From NCBI RefSeq assembly GCF_023256255.1, contig NZ_JAGDXD010000045.1:1-60053 (forward strand): a stretch of DNA of 60,053 nucleotides. The letters are read 5' to 3'. Numbering within the stretch: position 1 is the first letter of the stretch; every line of letters starts with the position of its first letter. A program made the position numbers and the translations under genes. The notes under the pieces are model-generated. The model saw only the letters and a program-made list of their open reading frames with translations, was not told the DNA's origin and did not search any database. Below, piece after piece: positions 15,650-24,325 of the stretch. The DNA comes from Caldivirga sp. (GTDB lineage Archaea; Thermoproteota; Thermoprotei; Thermoproteales; Thermocladiaceae).

Positions 15650-17434
15650 ATGACTGAGAATTACAGGGCACCAATAGTGGTTGTGGTCGGCCACGTGGAC
15701 GTGGGGAAGACCCTACTGTTGGATAAGATTAGGAACACAATGGTTGCATATAGGGAGCCAGGTATGATTACTCAACACATTGGCTTATCCTACCTGCCTT
15801 GGCCTATTATTGAGAAGTACGCGGCCCCTGTTATTGAGAGGTATAGGTTGAAGGGTAAGGTTTGGGTTAAGGGCTTCCTAATGGTTGACACCCCAGGTCA
15901 CGCCGCCTTCTCAAACCTTAGGCGTAGGGGTGGTTCAGTGGCTGACTTAGCCATACTTGTAATTGACTTAACTAGGGGTTTCGAGGAGCAGACTTATGAG
16001 AGCCTAATACTGCTTAAGAGTAGGAACATACCCTTTGTTGTTGCGGCTAATAAGGTTGATAGGATATATGGGTGGAAGCCCATGCCTAATGCCTCAATAC
16101 TGGATTCCTACAATGCCCAGGATGAGGATACTCAAGGTAGGCTTGAGGAGGCTTTAGTTAGGATCATTGAGGACTTCAATAGGCAGGGTTTCGAGGCTGA
16201 GAGGTTCGATAGGATAACAGACTTCAATAGGCAAGTACCCATAGTGCCAACTAGCGCAGTCACTGGGGAGGGTATACCGGACCTCCTAGTTTTAATGGCT
16301 GGTTTAACCCAAAGGCTGGTTAAGGATAGGTTAAGGCTCATGGGTGGTCCAGGTAAGGGTGTAGTTATGGAGGTTAAGGAGGAGAAGGGGCTTGGCACCA
16401 CCATGGATGTTGTACTGTATGATGGTGTAATGAGGAAGGGGGACACTATAGTTGCAATGGGTCTTAATGGTCCTGTGGTGACTAAGGTCAGGATGATGGT
16501 GATGCCTAAGCCGCTTGATGAAATGAGGGATCCGGAGGATAGGTATATGCATGTTAATGAGGTTGAAGCCGCAGCTGGTGTTAAGGTGGTTGCTGATGGG
16601 TTAGATGAAGTGGTTCCTGGTTCATCAGTGTACGTAGTGCAGGGTGACCCTAAGCCGTACATTGATGAGGTTATTAAAGACGCCGCGTCAATTAGGATTG
16701 AGACGGATCAGGTGGGTGTAATAGCTAAGGCAGATACTTTAGGTACGCTTGAGGCTATGGTGCTTTACCTCAGGTCTCAGGGAATACCCGTTAGGAAGGC
16801 TGATATTGGTTCAGTAACAAGGAGAGACATAATAGATGCCTCAGTGGTTAGGAGGAAGAATCCGCTCTATGGTGTTGTACTGGCTTTTAACGTTAAGGTT
16901 CCTAAGGAGGTTGAGGAGGAGGCTAAGGTCCAGTTAGTTACCGTATTTCAAAACAACATACTGTATAGGCTTGTTGAGGAGTTCACCAGGTGGTTCAATG
17001 AGGAGAAGAGTAGGCTAATTGAAAGTGAGCTAAGTAAGTACGTTAGGCCAGGTAAGATAGCTGTAATACCTGGTTACGTGTTTAGGAGAAGTGACCCAGC
17101 AATAGTGGGTGTTGAAGTGCTGGGTGGTGTAATTAAACCAGGCTATAGGCTAGTTAAGGCTAATGGGAAGGAGGTGGGTGTTATAATGCAGATTCAGGAC
17201 AAGGGTAAGCCAATTCAAGTGGCTAAGAAGGGTATGAGTGTGGCGATTTCAATTGAGGGTAACGTGATTGTTGGTAGGCATATTAAGGAGGGTGACGTAC
17301 TCTACGTTAACGTACCCCTTGAGCACGCTGTCAAATTAATCATGCAGTACAAGGAACACTTAAGCAGTGATGAGGTTGAGGTCCTTGAGGAATTCATGAA
17401 GCTTAGGAGCACTTGGAAAGCATCAGCACAGTAA
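15650..17434 (+). CDS. infB: Translation initiation factor aIF5B
   Basis: The 594-residue protein has the archaeal IF2/eIF5B length without an intein. The GTPase motifs are G1 GHVDVGKT (14-21), G3 DTPGHAAF and G4 NKVD; domains II, III and IV follow. It promotes subunit joining during initiation. The coding sequence is intact. A TATA-like AAACTTATTA lies about 38 nt before the ATG, giving a leader of roughly 10 nt. It is convergent with the ABC ATPase gene with a 10-nt gap. Confidence 0.95.
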   Translation: MTENYRAPIVVVVGHVDVGKTLLLDKIRNTMVAYREPGMITQHIGLSYLPWPIIEKYAAPVIERYRLKGKVWVKGFLMVDTPGHAAFSNLRRRGGSVADLAILVIDLTRGFEEQTYESLILLKSRNIPFVVAANKVDRIYGWKPMPNASILDSYNAQDEDTQGRLEEALVRIIEDFNRQGFEAERFDRITDFNRQVPIVPTSAVTGEGIPDLLVLMAGLTQRLVKDRLRLMGGPGKGVVMEVKEEKGLGTTMDVVLYDGVMRKGDTIVAMGLNGPVVTKVRMMVMPKPLDEMRDPEDRYMHVNEVEAAAGVKVVADGLDEVVPGSSVYVVQGDPKPYIDEVIKDAASIRIETDQVGVIAKADTLGTLEAMVLYLRSQGIPVRKADIGSVTRRDIIDASVVRRKNPLYGVVLAFNVKVPKEVEEEAKVQLVTVFQNNILYRLVEEFTRWFNEEKSRLIESELSKYVRPGKIAVIPGYVFRRSDPAIVGVEVLGGVIKPGYRLVKANGKEVGVIMQIQDKGKPIQVAKKGMSVAISIEGNVIVGRHIKEGDVLYVNVPLEHAVKLIMQYKEHLSSDEVEVLEEFMKLRSTWKASAQ

Positions 17435-17444
17435 GTACCCCCAG

Positions 17445-18452
17445 TCACCTCTTTGCGTATAGCCAGCATGCCACGTATATGCCCTTCTTAACCTCAATCA
17501 TGGGCGGCTCCTCCCTACGGCAAATATCCATTGCGAATGGGCACCTTGGGTGGAATCTACAACCACTAGGTGGATTAACTAGGTTAGGTGGCTCACCTGC
17601 AACAACCTTCCTTTCACTAAACCTATTCTTAGGATCTGGGTCTGGTATTGCTTCAATTAATGCCTGGGTGTAGGGGTGATGCGGCTCCTTTATCACGTCT
17701 CTGTATGGTCCTATTTCAGCCATTTTACCGGCGTACATTACCAGTATCTTATCACTGAAGTACTTGGCTGTGGAAATATCGTGAGTAATGTAGGCAAAGG
17801 CAATCCCATCCCTCACCTGAATACTCTTAAGTATTGTAAGAATCTCTACCCTAACGGAGGCGTCAAGCATTGATACGGGCTCATCAGCAACAATAAAATC
17901 AGGCCTAGTAACAATAGCCCTAGCAATAGAAACCCTCTGCCTCTGGCCGCCGGATAATTGGTGGGGATACTTGTAAAGGTAATCATCAACCGGGGTTAAC
18001 TTAACCTCCTCAAGAGCCTTACGAACCATTTCATCCCTTTCCCCAGAGTCAACACCATTAATTATCAAGGGCTCCTCAACTATGAATTTAACATTATGGT
18101 AAGGGTTAAGGCTTGAGAAGGGGTCTTGGAGGACAATAGCGGTCCTTCTCCTAAACCAAAGCAGGTTGCGGTCATCCTCATGAGTGATGTCCTTACCATC
18201 AAAGATTAATTCACCCCCAGTTGGCTTAAGGAGCCTAATGAGGACTCTACCTAACGTTGTCTTACCACTCCCTGACTCGCCAACTATTGCCATTGTTTCA
18301 CCATGATCAATACTAATGCTTACATCATCAACAGCCTTAACGTATCTGGGTTTTGAGAATAAGCCAGGACGTATGGTGTACCACATTCTCAGTCTATGGG
18401 CTACCACAAGCTGCCTACCATTAATCCACGGTGTATCCGAGAAGTCAGGCAT
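17445..18452 (-). CDS. Peptide-type ABC transporter ATP-binding protein (DppF/OppF-like)
   Basis: The 335-residue ATPase has Walker [10 protein letters not shown], the LSGGQRQR signature, Walker [13 protein letters not shown] and the oligopeptide/dipeptide C-terminal zinc-like region [19 protein letters not shown]. In archaea this family powers import of peptides or oligosaccharides. No permease, binding protein or second ATPase lies beside it, because the next genes on both sides are housekeeping genes on the opposite strand. It must serve a transporter encoded elsewhere or be an orphan. Confidence 0.9.
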   Translation of the reverse strand: MPDFSDTPWINGRQLVVAHRLRMWYTIRPGLFSKPRYVKAVDDVSISIDHGETMAIVGESGSGKTTLGRVLIRLLKPTGGELIFDGKDITHEDDRNLLWFRRRTAIVLQDPFSSLNPYHNVKFIVEEPLIINGVDSGERDEMVRKALEEVKLTPVDDYLYKYPHQLSGGQRQRVSIARAIVTRPDFIVADEPVSMLDASVRVEILTILKSIQVRDGIAFAYITHDISTAKYFSDKILVMYAGKMAEIGPYRDVIKEPHHPYTQALIEAIPDPDPKNRFSERKVVAGEPPNLVNPPSGCRFHPRCPFAMDICRREEPPMIEVKKGIYVACWLYAKR

Positions 18453-18879
18453 TGTTTCACCGCGGCGTTAACTTAACCATAATGGGTATTTAAGTATTTA
18501 ACCCCATTAAGAGTACTTAATTCCGATGAGGCTTTATCTTAATTCTTTCCTGGAATTAATTGTATAAAATATTATTTCCAATGGAATTTCCGTCACTAAT
18601 CCTGCTTAAATAACTAATACCCTAAGGATGCGGTTGATTTAGTTATTGCTGAATTTAACCAGCTGGTTTCATGATTACATAATTTAAGTATATTGATGCG
18701 ATTGCGTTCACTAAGTTTTAATCAAAGAAAATGATGCTTAATTCTTGGTTGACTGCTTGGGTTAAATGAAACAAAGGGTTAAAGTGCGATTCTGAGTTAA
18801 GGGAGTATTGGATTTAGCTTTTGCATAACGTTTATAAATACCTTAGGGTAATGAGACATGTCTTGAGGGTGTTGATAGA
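18453..18879. other. Divergent promoter region without a gene
   Basis: 427 nt between dppF-like (minus) and aCPSF1 (plus). TATA-like TTTATAAATA around 18831-18840 lies about 45 nt before the aCPSF1 ATG, leaving a short leader that contains a GAGGGTG-like purine stretch about 20 nt before the ATG. A minus-strand ACTTAAATAC around 18490-18500 may serve the ATPase. No RNA gene recognised. Confidence 0.5.
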
Positions 18880-20790
18880 ATGGCGCTTAGACCTGATATA
18901 GAGGAGAAGATTATTAAGATGCTGCCTGAGGAGGCTAAGGTAACGAGAATTGAGTTCGAGGGTCCTCACGTAACAGTGTATTCCCTTAACCCAGGCTACA
19001 TCATGAATAATAGTGAGTTAATTAAAATGCTTGCGAAGGAGCTTAAGAAGCACATTATAATTAAGGGTGATGAGAAGGCTAGGGCGCCTAAGGATGAGGT
19101 TGAGAAGGTTATTAGGAAAATGATAACTGATGGTGGTAATGAGGTTGATAAAGTCTACTTTAATGATCAATTAGGGGACGTTTACGTGTACCTTAGGAAG
19201 CCTCAAGTCATTAAGGGGCTTGATAAGGCTATATTGTCTCAAACAGGTTGGAGACCAGTGATAGTTTCAACAGCCTTAGATATGTCTAAGGGTTTACCCA
19301 GGGATGATATAGACGCGGTTAATAATGTGGATGTGTTGATGAGTAAGGAGAGGGCCGAGTTCCTGAAGAGCATTGGCTTAAGGATACATAGGTTACCGGT
19401 GTATAAGAACGAGTACGTTAAGGTAACTTGCCTAGGCGCGTGTTTCGAGGTAGGTAGGAGTGCGTTACTTATTGAGACTAGTGAAAGTAGGGTTCTACTT
19501 GATTCAGGTGTTAAACCTAGTAGTGGTATGGATGAGGCACCGTTCTTCGACATTATAGATATTGATAACCTAGATGCAGTGGTTATTTCCCATGCTCACC
19601 TGGACCACATAGGCATGTTACCTTACCTCTACAAGTATGGCTACAAGGGCCCAGTCTACATGACTGAGCCAACCAAGTACCTAATGGAGATACTCCTTAC
19701 GGATTACATAGACTTATCATCTGAACGTGGTTACTCATACTATGGGTTAAGTGAATTAGCCTCAAGCCTATATCACAGTATTACGGTGGATTATGGTGAT
19801 GTTACTGATATTTCACCTGACATTAAGTTAACCCTTTATGATGCTGGGCATGAGATAGGTTCAGCGTTATCTCACCTGCACATTGGTAATGGATTATACA
19901 ACATAGTGTACACGGGTGACTTTAAGTATGGTCCCTCTAGGCTACTTAACCCAGCTCACAGTGTCTTTAAGCGCGTGGAATTGCTCATAATGGAATCAAC
20001 CTATGGGGGTAAGGATGATGTTCAGAAACCCAGGGAGGAGGCTGAGGCTGAATTGATTCAACTGGTTGGTAAGACTCTTGAAAACGGCGGTAAGGTGCTT
20101 ATACCAGTCTTCAGTACCGGTAGGGCTCAGGAAATACTGTTCCTACTCAATGATGCTATACAGACAGGTAAGTTGGCTAAGGCCCCAATATACGTGGATG
20201 GTATGGTTCTTCAGACGCTTAACGTCCACTTAATGTTCCCAGATTACTTGAATAATACTGTTAAGGAATTAATATATGATGGCGTTAACCCATTCATTTC
20301 AGAGTACGTTAAGCCAGTGGAGAGGGCTAGGAATCCTGATAAGAGGCAGGAGCAGGTCATGGATATACTGCAGGGCCCACCATCAATAATACTGGCGCCA
20401 CACGGTATGCTTAGCGGTGGCCCAGCCATGGATTACTTCGTCCACATGGCTGATGACACCAAGAACAGCCTAATATTCGTATCATACCAGGGAGAGGGGA
20501 CTTTGGGTAGGAGGCTTATTCAGGGTGAACGTAAGGTTAACTTAAAGTACTATGACCAAGACATTACAGTTAACGTAAACATGAATGTGTTTCATGAACC
20601 CGGCTTCTCAGGCCACAGTGATAGGAAGCAGTTAATGAATTACGTGGGTAGGATTGAGCCTAAGCCACATAAGGTTATGCTTGTTCATGGTGAGCCAGGT
20701 AAGTTGATGAACCTAGCCTTAAGTATAGAGTTAAAGTACAAGATAGATACAGTCATGCTTAACCACCTTGAGACCATTAGGTTGGTTTAG
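18880..20790 (+). CDS. fttA: Archaeal CPSF-type transcription termination nuclease (aCPSF1/FttA)
   Basis: The 636-residue protein has N-terminal KH-type RNA-binding domains (about 1-150), a metallo-beta-lactamase core with SHAHLDH (HxHxDH), a beta-CASP domain, and the C-terminal GHSD motif in FSGHSDRKQL. This matches aCPSF1, the conserved archaeal endo/exonuclease shown to cleave nascent transcripts after U-rich termini and trigger termination. All metal ligands seen look intact. It is followed after 37 nt by a co-directional gene of unknown function, possibly co-transcribed. Confidence 0.95.
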   Translation: MALRPDIEEKIIKMLPEEAKVTRIEFEGPHVTVYSLNPGYIMNNSELIKMLAKELKKHIIIKGDEKARAPKDEVEKVIRKMITDGGNEVDKVYFNDQLGDVYVYLRKPQVIKGLDKAILSQTGWRPVIVSTALDMSKGLPRDDIDAVNNVDVLMSKERAEFLKSIGLRIHRLPVYKNEYVKVTCLGACFEVGRSALLIETSESRVLLDSGVKPSSGMDEAPFFDIIDIDNLDAVVISHAHLDHIGMLPYLYKYGYKGPVYMTEPTKYLMEILLTDYIDLSSERGYSYYGLSELASSLYHSITVDYGDVTDISPDIKLTLYDAGHEIGSALSHLHIGNGLYNIVYTGDFKYGPSRLLNPAHSVFKRVELLIMESTYGGKDDVQKPREEAEAELIQLVGKTLENGGKVLIPVFSTGRAQEILFLLNDAIQTGKLAKAPIYVDGMVLQTLNVHLMFPDYLNNTVKELIYDGVNPFISEYVKPVERARNPDKRQEQVMDILQGPPSIILAPHGMLSGGPAMDYFVHMADDTKNSLIFVSYQGEGTLGRRLIQGERKVNLKYYDQDITVNVNMNVFHEPGFSGHSDRKQLMNYVGRIEPKPHKVMLVHGEPGKLMNLALSIELKYKIDTVMLNHLETIRLV

Positions 20791-20827
20791 GGAAACGTTA
20801 ATTAACGTTAAGCCGCCTTAAGTATTA

Positions 20828-21541
20828 ATGAATGTATTAGTTGAGGTTAACCCATTAAGGGTTAAGCCGGAGGAGGTTAGTGGGCTTCAGGTCGCCTTAA
20901 ATGTTGTTGACTACATTAAGGGTAATTGGGGTAGGTCATTACCTGAATTAGCCATTGAACTGGAGGAATATGAACCAGTCACGATTAAGGTACCAACGCC
21001 AAGGAAAATTAAGGACTTCATTAGGATAATGGAGCTTGCTAATTACCTCAACTTAAGTGAAGTGATAATAAGACCCCCGAGGGGTAATGTGGATGAGTTC
21101 CTTGATGCGGCTGCTGAGTACAACATTGTGTTGTCATGGTTCATAAACTTTAAAACAAGCATACCCCCCGTTCCTCCACCCCATAGGATTAGCTTAACGG
21201 TTGATGCACCTTCATTTAAAGGTTTAAGGAGGTTACTTGAGTTTCTTCTACCTAACCTAAACATAGTTAGATTCATTTATGCCCATAATATTAAGAATGG
21301 TAAAGGTGGTTACCCATTAATGAATGGTCCCATTGACTACTTAAAGATAATGAGGATACTAACCGCATTAGGTTGGGGTGGGGCTACTGTATTGAGCTAT
21401 AGGGATGAATTCACGGTGAATTATAGGAATGATGTTAATGCATTAAAGGCATTCATTGAAAGTGCTGGGTCAACCGTATTAGATAAGGGGACTATGAGAA
21501 TGCTTAACTCAATAATGAAGAGGCTAATGGGTAATTCTTAG
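20828..21541 (+). CDS. Uncharacterised protein, TIM-barrel-like
   Basis: The 237-residue product is not assigned. It has regularly spaced beta-alpha units (TIKVPTPRKIKDFIRIMELA, LSEVIIRPPRGNVDEFLDAA, RFIYAHN) and resembles xylose-isomerase-like or AP-endonuclease-like barrels, but lacks the full set of metal ligands expected for those enzymes. No signal peptide. It lies 37 nt after fttA in the same direction, so co-transcription is likely. Any link to transcription termination is speculative. Confidence 0.6.
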   Translation: MNVLVEVNPLRVKPEEVSGLQVALNVVDYIKGNWGRSLPELAIELEEYEPVTIKVPTPRKIKDFIRIMELANYLNLSEVIIRPPRGNVDEFLDAAAEYNIVLSWFINFKTSIPPVPPPHRISLTVDAPSFKGLRRLLEFLLPNLNIVRFIYAHNIKNGKGGYPLMNGPIDYLKIMRILTALGWGGATVLSYRDEFTVNYRNDVNALKAFIESAGSTVLDKGTMRMLNSIMKRLMGNS

Positions 21542-21649
21542 GTGCATATGGTTAAGTTGCTTTATTGAACCTATGAAAATTAACTAAGGGCTAGAAACAC
21601 TGTTCTTCATGAATAGGTGTTAGTAATTAAACATTCATGGGACTATGCA

Positions 21650-21982
21650 TTAATGCTGGTCTTTACTCATACCGCTGTTCTTACTGTACTTAAGTAGTTT
21701 ACTTATCAGGTCCCAGTTAGTTAACCCAGCGCTACTTAACCTATAGTATATTCCGTGGCTTGTCTGGATTCTTTCAATTAAATTGTGTGCCTCAAGAATA
21801 TCTAAGTGGTATGTCACTGTCCTGTAATTAACCTTAAGCGCCCTAGCTAATTGACTGGCATTTAATTGACCATTCTGCTTAAGTAAGGTAAGTATCCTAA
21901 GCCTAGTCTCCCCACCCCTGGATGCGTAAAGTAGCCAAACCAATAACCTCCTAACATCCTTATAGTCTCTACTTCTATACAT
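21650..21982 (-). CDS. ArsR-type winged-helix transcription regulator
   Basis: The 110-residue protein has an ArsR/HTH fold: LVWLLYASRGGETRLRILTLLKQ, then LNASQLARALKVNYRTVTYHLDILEAHNLIERI, whose second half is the recognition helix and wing. No metal-binding cysteine pair is visible. The target is unknown. It lies alone, with thiDN downstream on the same strand direction upstream in sequence (thiDN ends 58 nt away on the minus strand). Confidence 0.8.
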   Translation of the reverse strand: MYRSRDYKDVRRLLVWLLYASRGGETRLRILTLLKQNGQLNASQLARALKVNYRTVTYHLDILEAHNLIERIQTSHGIYYRLSSAGLTNWDLISKLLKYSKNSGMSKDQH

Positions 21983-22040
21983 TCACTGGACTTAATCTAC
22001 GGCTTCTGGTTTAATAAATTACTGAGCCATAAGTTTTACT

Positions 22041-23360
22041 TCACCTAGTAACTAATAGAGAATTCACTAACTTACTAGACACAGCTGTTGCCGATTCACC
22101 TACAATTATGAGGTCATTAATACTTGTTAAGTGAATTGCATCAGGTACTTTACCCAGTGACCTTACCGCTTCATTAAGTGCACTATTAATGAGCCTATAC
22201 TCATCTCCACTTGAATCATACTCATATGTAGTTAATGCATTCTTGATTCTACTTATTAAGTTACTTAAACCACTTATAAGTAGTAGTGCCCTTAACCTTG
22301 AGTTACCACTAACCATACCTAGAGCATACTTCACTAGGCGATTACCCCCACTACGCGTAACTACATTGATTGGTAACCCTTCCTCAATATCCCTCCAGGT
22401 TACGGAAATCACATTGCTGGGATTGACGGCGTAGGGTGGTGGTAAGGTAGTTGCAATACCACCATTACCCTGTGGATCAATTAACTCCCTTACTTTACCT
22501 TTAATCATGCTTACAGCATTACCTAAGTCCACTATCGCATCATACCTATAGGCCCTTAACTCAATCCACGACATTGGGTTAACTGGCCCATGCCCATGAC
22601 CTAGGGGTAGGGAGTATTGAATAGCCATTGTTATCAACTCCTTAGCCTGCCTAATGGAATCCCATGCACTCATGCCTTTAGCTAAACCAGCCGCTATGGC
22701 TGCTGAGAAGCTGCACCCAGTGCCATGCGTGTTTCCTGTATTAATCCTAGGCGCCCTCAATTCCCTGAATTCACCACTATCCCTAAAGTAAACCACATCA
22801 ATGCTCTCAGCCCCCGTAAGGTGTCCACCCTTAACTATCACAATCTCAGGGTGAAACTCCTCAGCAATCCTCTTAGCCGCAATCCTAGCATCATCAAGGT
22901 TCCTAATGCTCACTCCAGAGAGGCTCTCAGCTTCAGGGACGTTTGGGGTTACTACCTTAGCTAGGGGAATTACTGCCCTTCTTAAGGTCTCCATAGCGTC
23001 CCGCCGCATTAAGGGGTCACCGCTCTTAGCGTACATTACAGGGTCCACAACTAATGGGAATCCCCACCTCTTAATGACCTTGGCAACGCTCTCCATTATA
23101 GGTGAACTACTCAACATTCCAGTCTTAGCTGCATCAATACCTATATCCTCAGCAACGGCATTCACCTGGGCCTCAATTATACTTGGATCAACCTCTTGAA
23201 CCGCCTTAACACCAAGCGTGTTCTGAGCAGTGACAGCTGTTAATGCAACCATACCGTAAACCCCCATGGCGTGGAAGGTCTTTAAGTCAGCAGTAATCCC
23301 AGCTCCACCACCTGAGTCGAGACCAGCTATTGTTAATGCTTTAGGTAGCTTAACTGCCAT
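22041..23360 (-). CDS. thiD: Bifunctional ThiD-ThiN thiamine biosynthesis protein
   Basis: The 439-residue fusion has an N-terminal HMP/HMP-phosphate kinase (about 1-255, AGLDSGGGAGITADLKTFHAMG and the GTGCSFSAAIAAGLAKG anion-hole motif) joined to a ThiN domain (about 265-439). ThiN is the archaeal replacement for ThiE and couples HMP-PP with the thiazole phosphate to make thiamine phosphate. The fusion is common in archaea. A TATA-like GTTTATTAAG about 25 nt upstream fits a leaderless start; no TPP riboswitch is present. Confidence 0.9.
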   Translation of the reverse strand: MAVKLPKALTIAGLDSGGGAGITADLKTFHAMGVYGMVALTAVTAQNTLGVKAVQEVDPSIIEAQVNAVAEDIGIDAAKTGMLSSSPIMESVAKVIKRWGFPLVVDPVMYAKSGDPLMRRDAMETLRRAVIPLAKVVTPNVPEAESLSGVSIRNLDDARIAAKRIAEEFHPEIVIVKGGHLTGAESIDVVYFRDSGEFRELRAPRINTGNTHGTGCSFSAAIAAGLAKGMSAWDSIRQAKELITMAIQYSLPLGHGHGPVNPMSWIELRAYRYDAIVDLGNAVSMIKGKVRELIDPQGNGGIATTLPPPYAVNPSNVISVTWRDIEEGLPINVVTRSGGNRLVKYALGMVSGNSRLRALLLISGLSNLISRIKNALTTYEYDSSGDEYRLINSALNEAVRSLGKVPDAIHLTSINDLIIVGESATAVSSKLVNSLLVTR

Positions 23361-23838
23361 ACCTCAAAGTAGGTTAATCACCTTAATAAACACTACTATA
23401 GGTAATCCATAACGTGATTATTAATGCACCTTAGATTAATGCAGTGGCCTGGTTAATTAGGGCTGAGTCAGTAGTTCCAGCAGTAATCACTCATCATGCA
23501 AATGCCTCCTCATCACTAACCCTAATCCCAGGCAGCGGTTAATATTGTTAACTCAGTACTAATGTAGCAGTGCATTAAGACTTCCCTTAAACTGGATAAA
23601 GGGTTGCGATCTAATGGTCTCAATAGTGGGATCCTGTAATCAACCAGGGTCATTTCCATTATCCTACTTATTTATGAACTGTCTATATACTCCTTCACTC
23701 ATGATAATTATGCTTTCTAGGTTTGACTAGGGCTAACTTAACTATGTTCATTAATAAATTGGATATATATAGCGGTGGCTAATGGTGGGAAATGTTTAAA
23801 AATAGGTCAGTTTATTGATTAATCGGGCAATTGGAAAA
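23361..23838. other. Intergenic region with candidate sRNA and AdoMetDC promoter
   Basis: About 478 nt. It contains the thiDN promoter, the C/D-box sRNA candidate at 23456-23526 (minus strand, separate entry) and a TATA-like GTTTAAAAAT at 23794-23803 for the AdoMetDC gene. No protein gene or tRNA seen. Confidence 0.5.
23456..23526 (-). ncRNA. Candidate C/D-box guide sRNA with terminal stem
   Basis: Reading the minus strand: ATTAGGG (23526-23520), then C box GTGATGA (23516-23510), a 12-nt guide (23509-23498), D' ATGA (23497-23494), a 3-nt spacer, C' GTGATTA (23490-23484), a second 12-nt guide (23483-23472), D box CTGA (23471-23468), and CCCTAAT (23462-23456). The outer ATTAGGG and CCCTAAT form a perfect 7-bp stem closing the C/D kink-turn. 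Both guides are exactly 12 nt, as is usual for these RNAs. The D' box deviates by one base. rRNA targets were not identified. Confidence 0.55.
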
Positions 23839-24243
23839 ATGTTGCAACAGCAGGAAAGTCCAATCCCCCGATCGGGGGTTGGGGAAGAGGGTGTGGTTGG
23901 TCGCCATGTGTTTGGTGAAGTATGGGGGGTTAACGCTAAGTTGCTTCAGGATGATGAATACTTGAAAAACCTCGTAATTAAAGCAGCGGAGGTTGCTAAC
24001 ATGCACCTAGTTGATGTTAAAGTTTGGCGCTTTGGTGGTGGTGATAAGGGGGGAGTATCAGTGATAGCGTTAGTGTTAGAGTCCCATATAGCAATACACA
24101 CTTGGCCAGCATACAACTACGCCACCATTGATGTATACACCTGTGGCGAGCACTCAAGGCCATGGGATGCCTTTGATTACATAATAAGGCAACTTAACCC
24201 CAGAACCTTCACGAAGACTATAGTTGATAGGAGTAGTAAGTGA
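23839..24243 (+). CDS. S-adenosylmethionine/arginine decarboxylase-family proenzyme
   Basis: The family makes a pyruvoyl group by self-cleavage between Glu and Ser; the site is in VLE-SHIAIHTW, with catalytic His and the Cys of VYTCG following. It provides either decarboxylated AdoMet or, in crenarchaea, agmatine for polyamine synthesis; I cannot tell which. The usual WPEY is WPAYNYA here. I start at ATG 23839 (134 residues), because the TATA-like box at 23794-23803 puts the transcription start near 23824, downstream of the TTG at 23815. Confidence 0.85.
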   Translation: MLQQQESPIPRSGVGEEGVVGRHVFGEVWGVNAKLLQDDEYLKNLVIKAAEVANMHLVDVKVWRFGGGDKGGVSVIALVLESHIAIHTWPAYNYATIDVYTCGEHSRPWDAFDYIIRQLNPRTFTKTIVDRSSK

Positions 24244-24325
24244 GGTTACCATAATTCAAATTATTAAATAAACTAAACACCCTATTTTTCCCCTTTTCCG
24301 CCTCTCTAAAATGTTGATATTAGGG

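Noticed and set aside
17020-17035. ATTGAAAG motif inside infB
   Set aside because: It lacks the GAATCT half and lies in conserved coding sequence, so it is a chance match to the CRISPR-like repeat end.
23361-23420. TPP riboswitch upstream of thiDN
   Set aside because: The conserved CTGAGA-type core is absent and the promoter spacing leaves no 5' leader.
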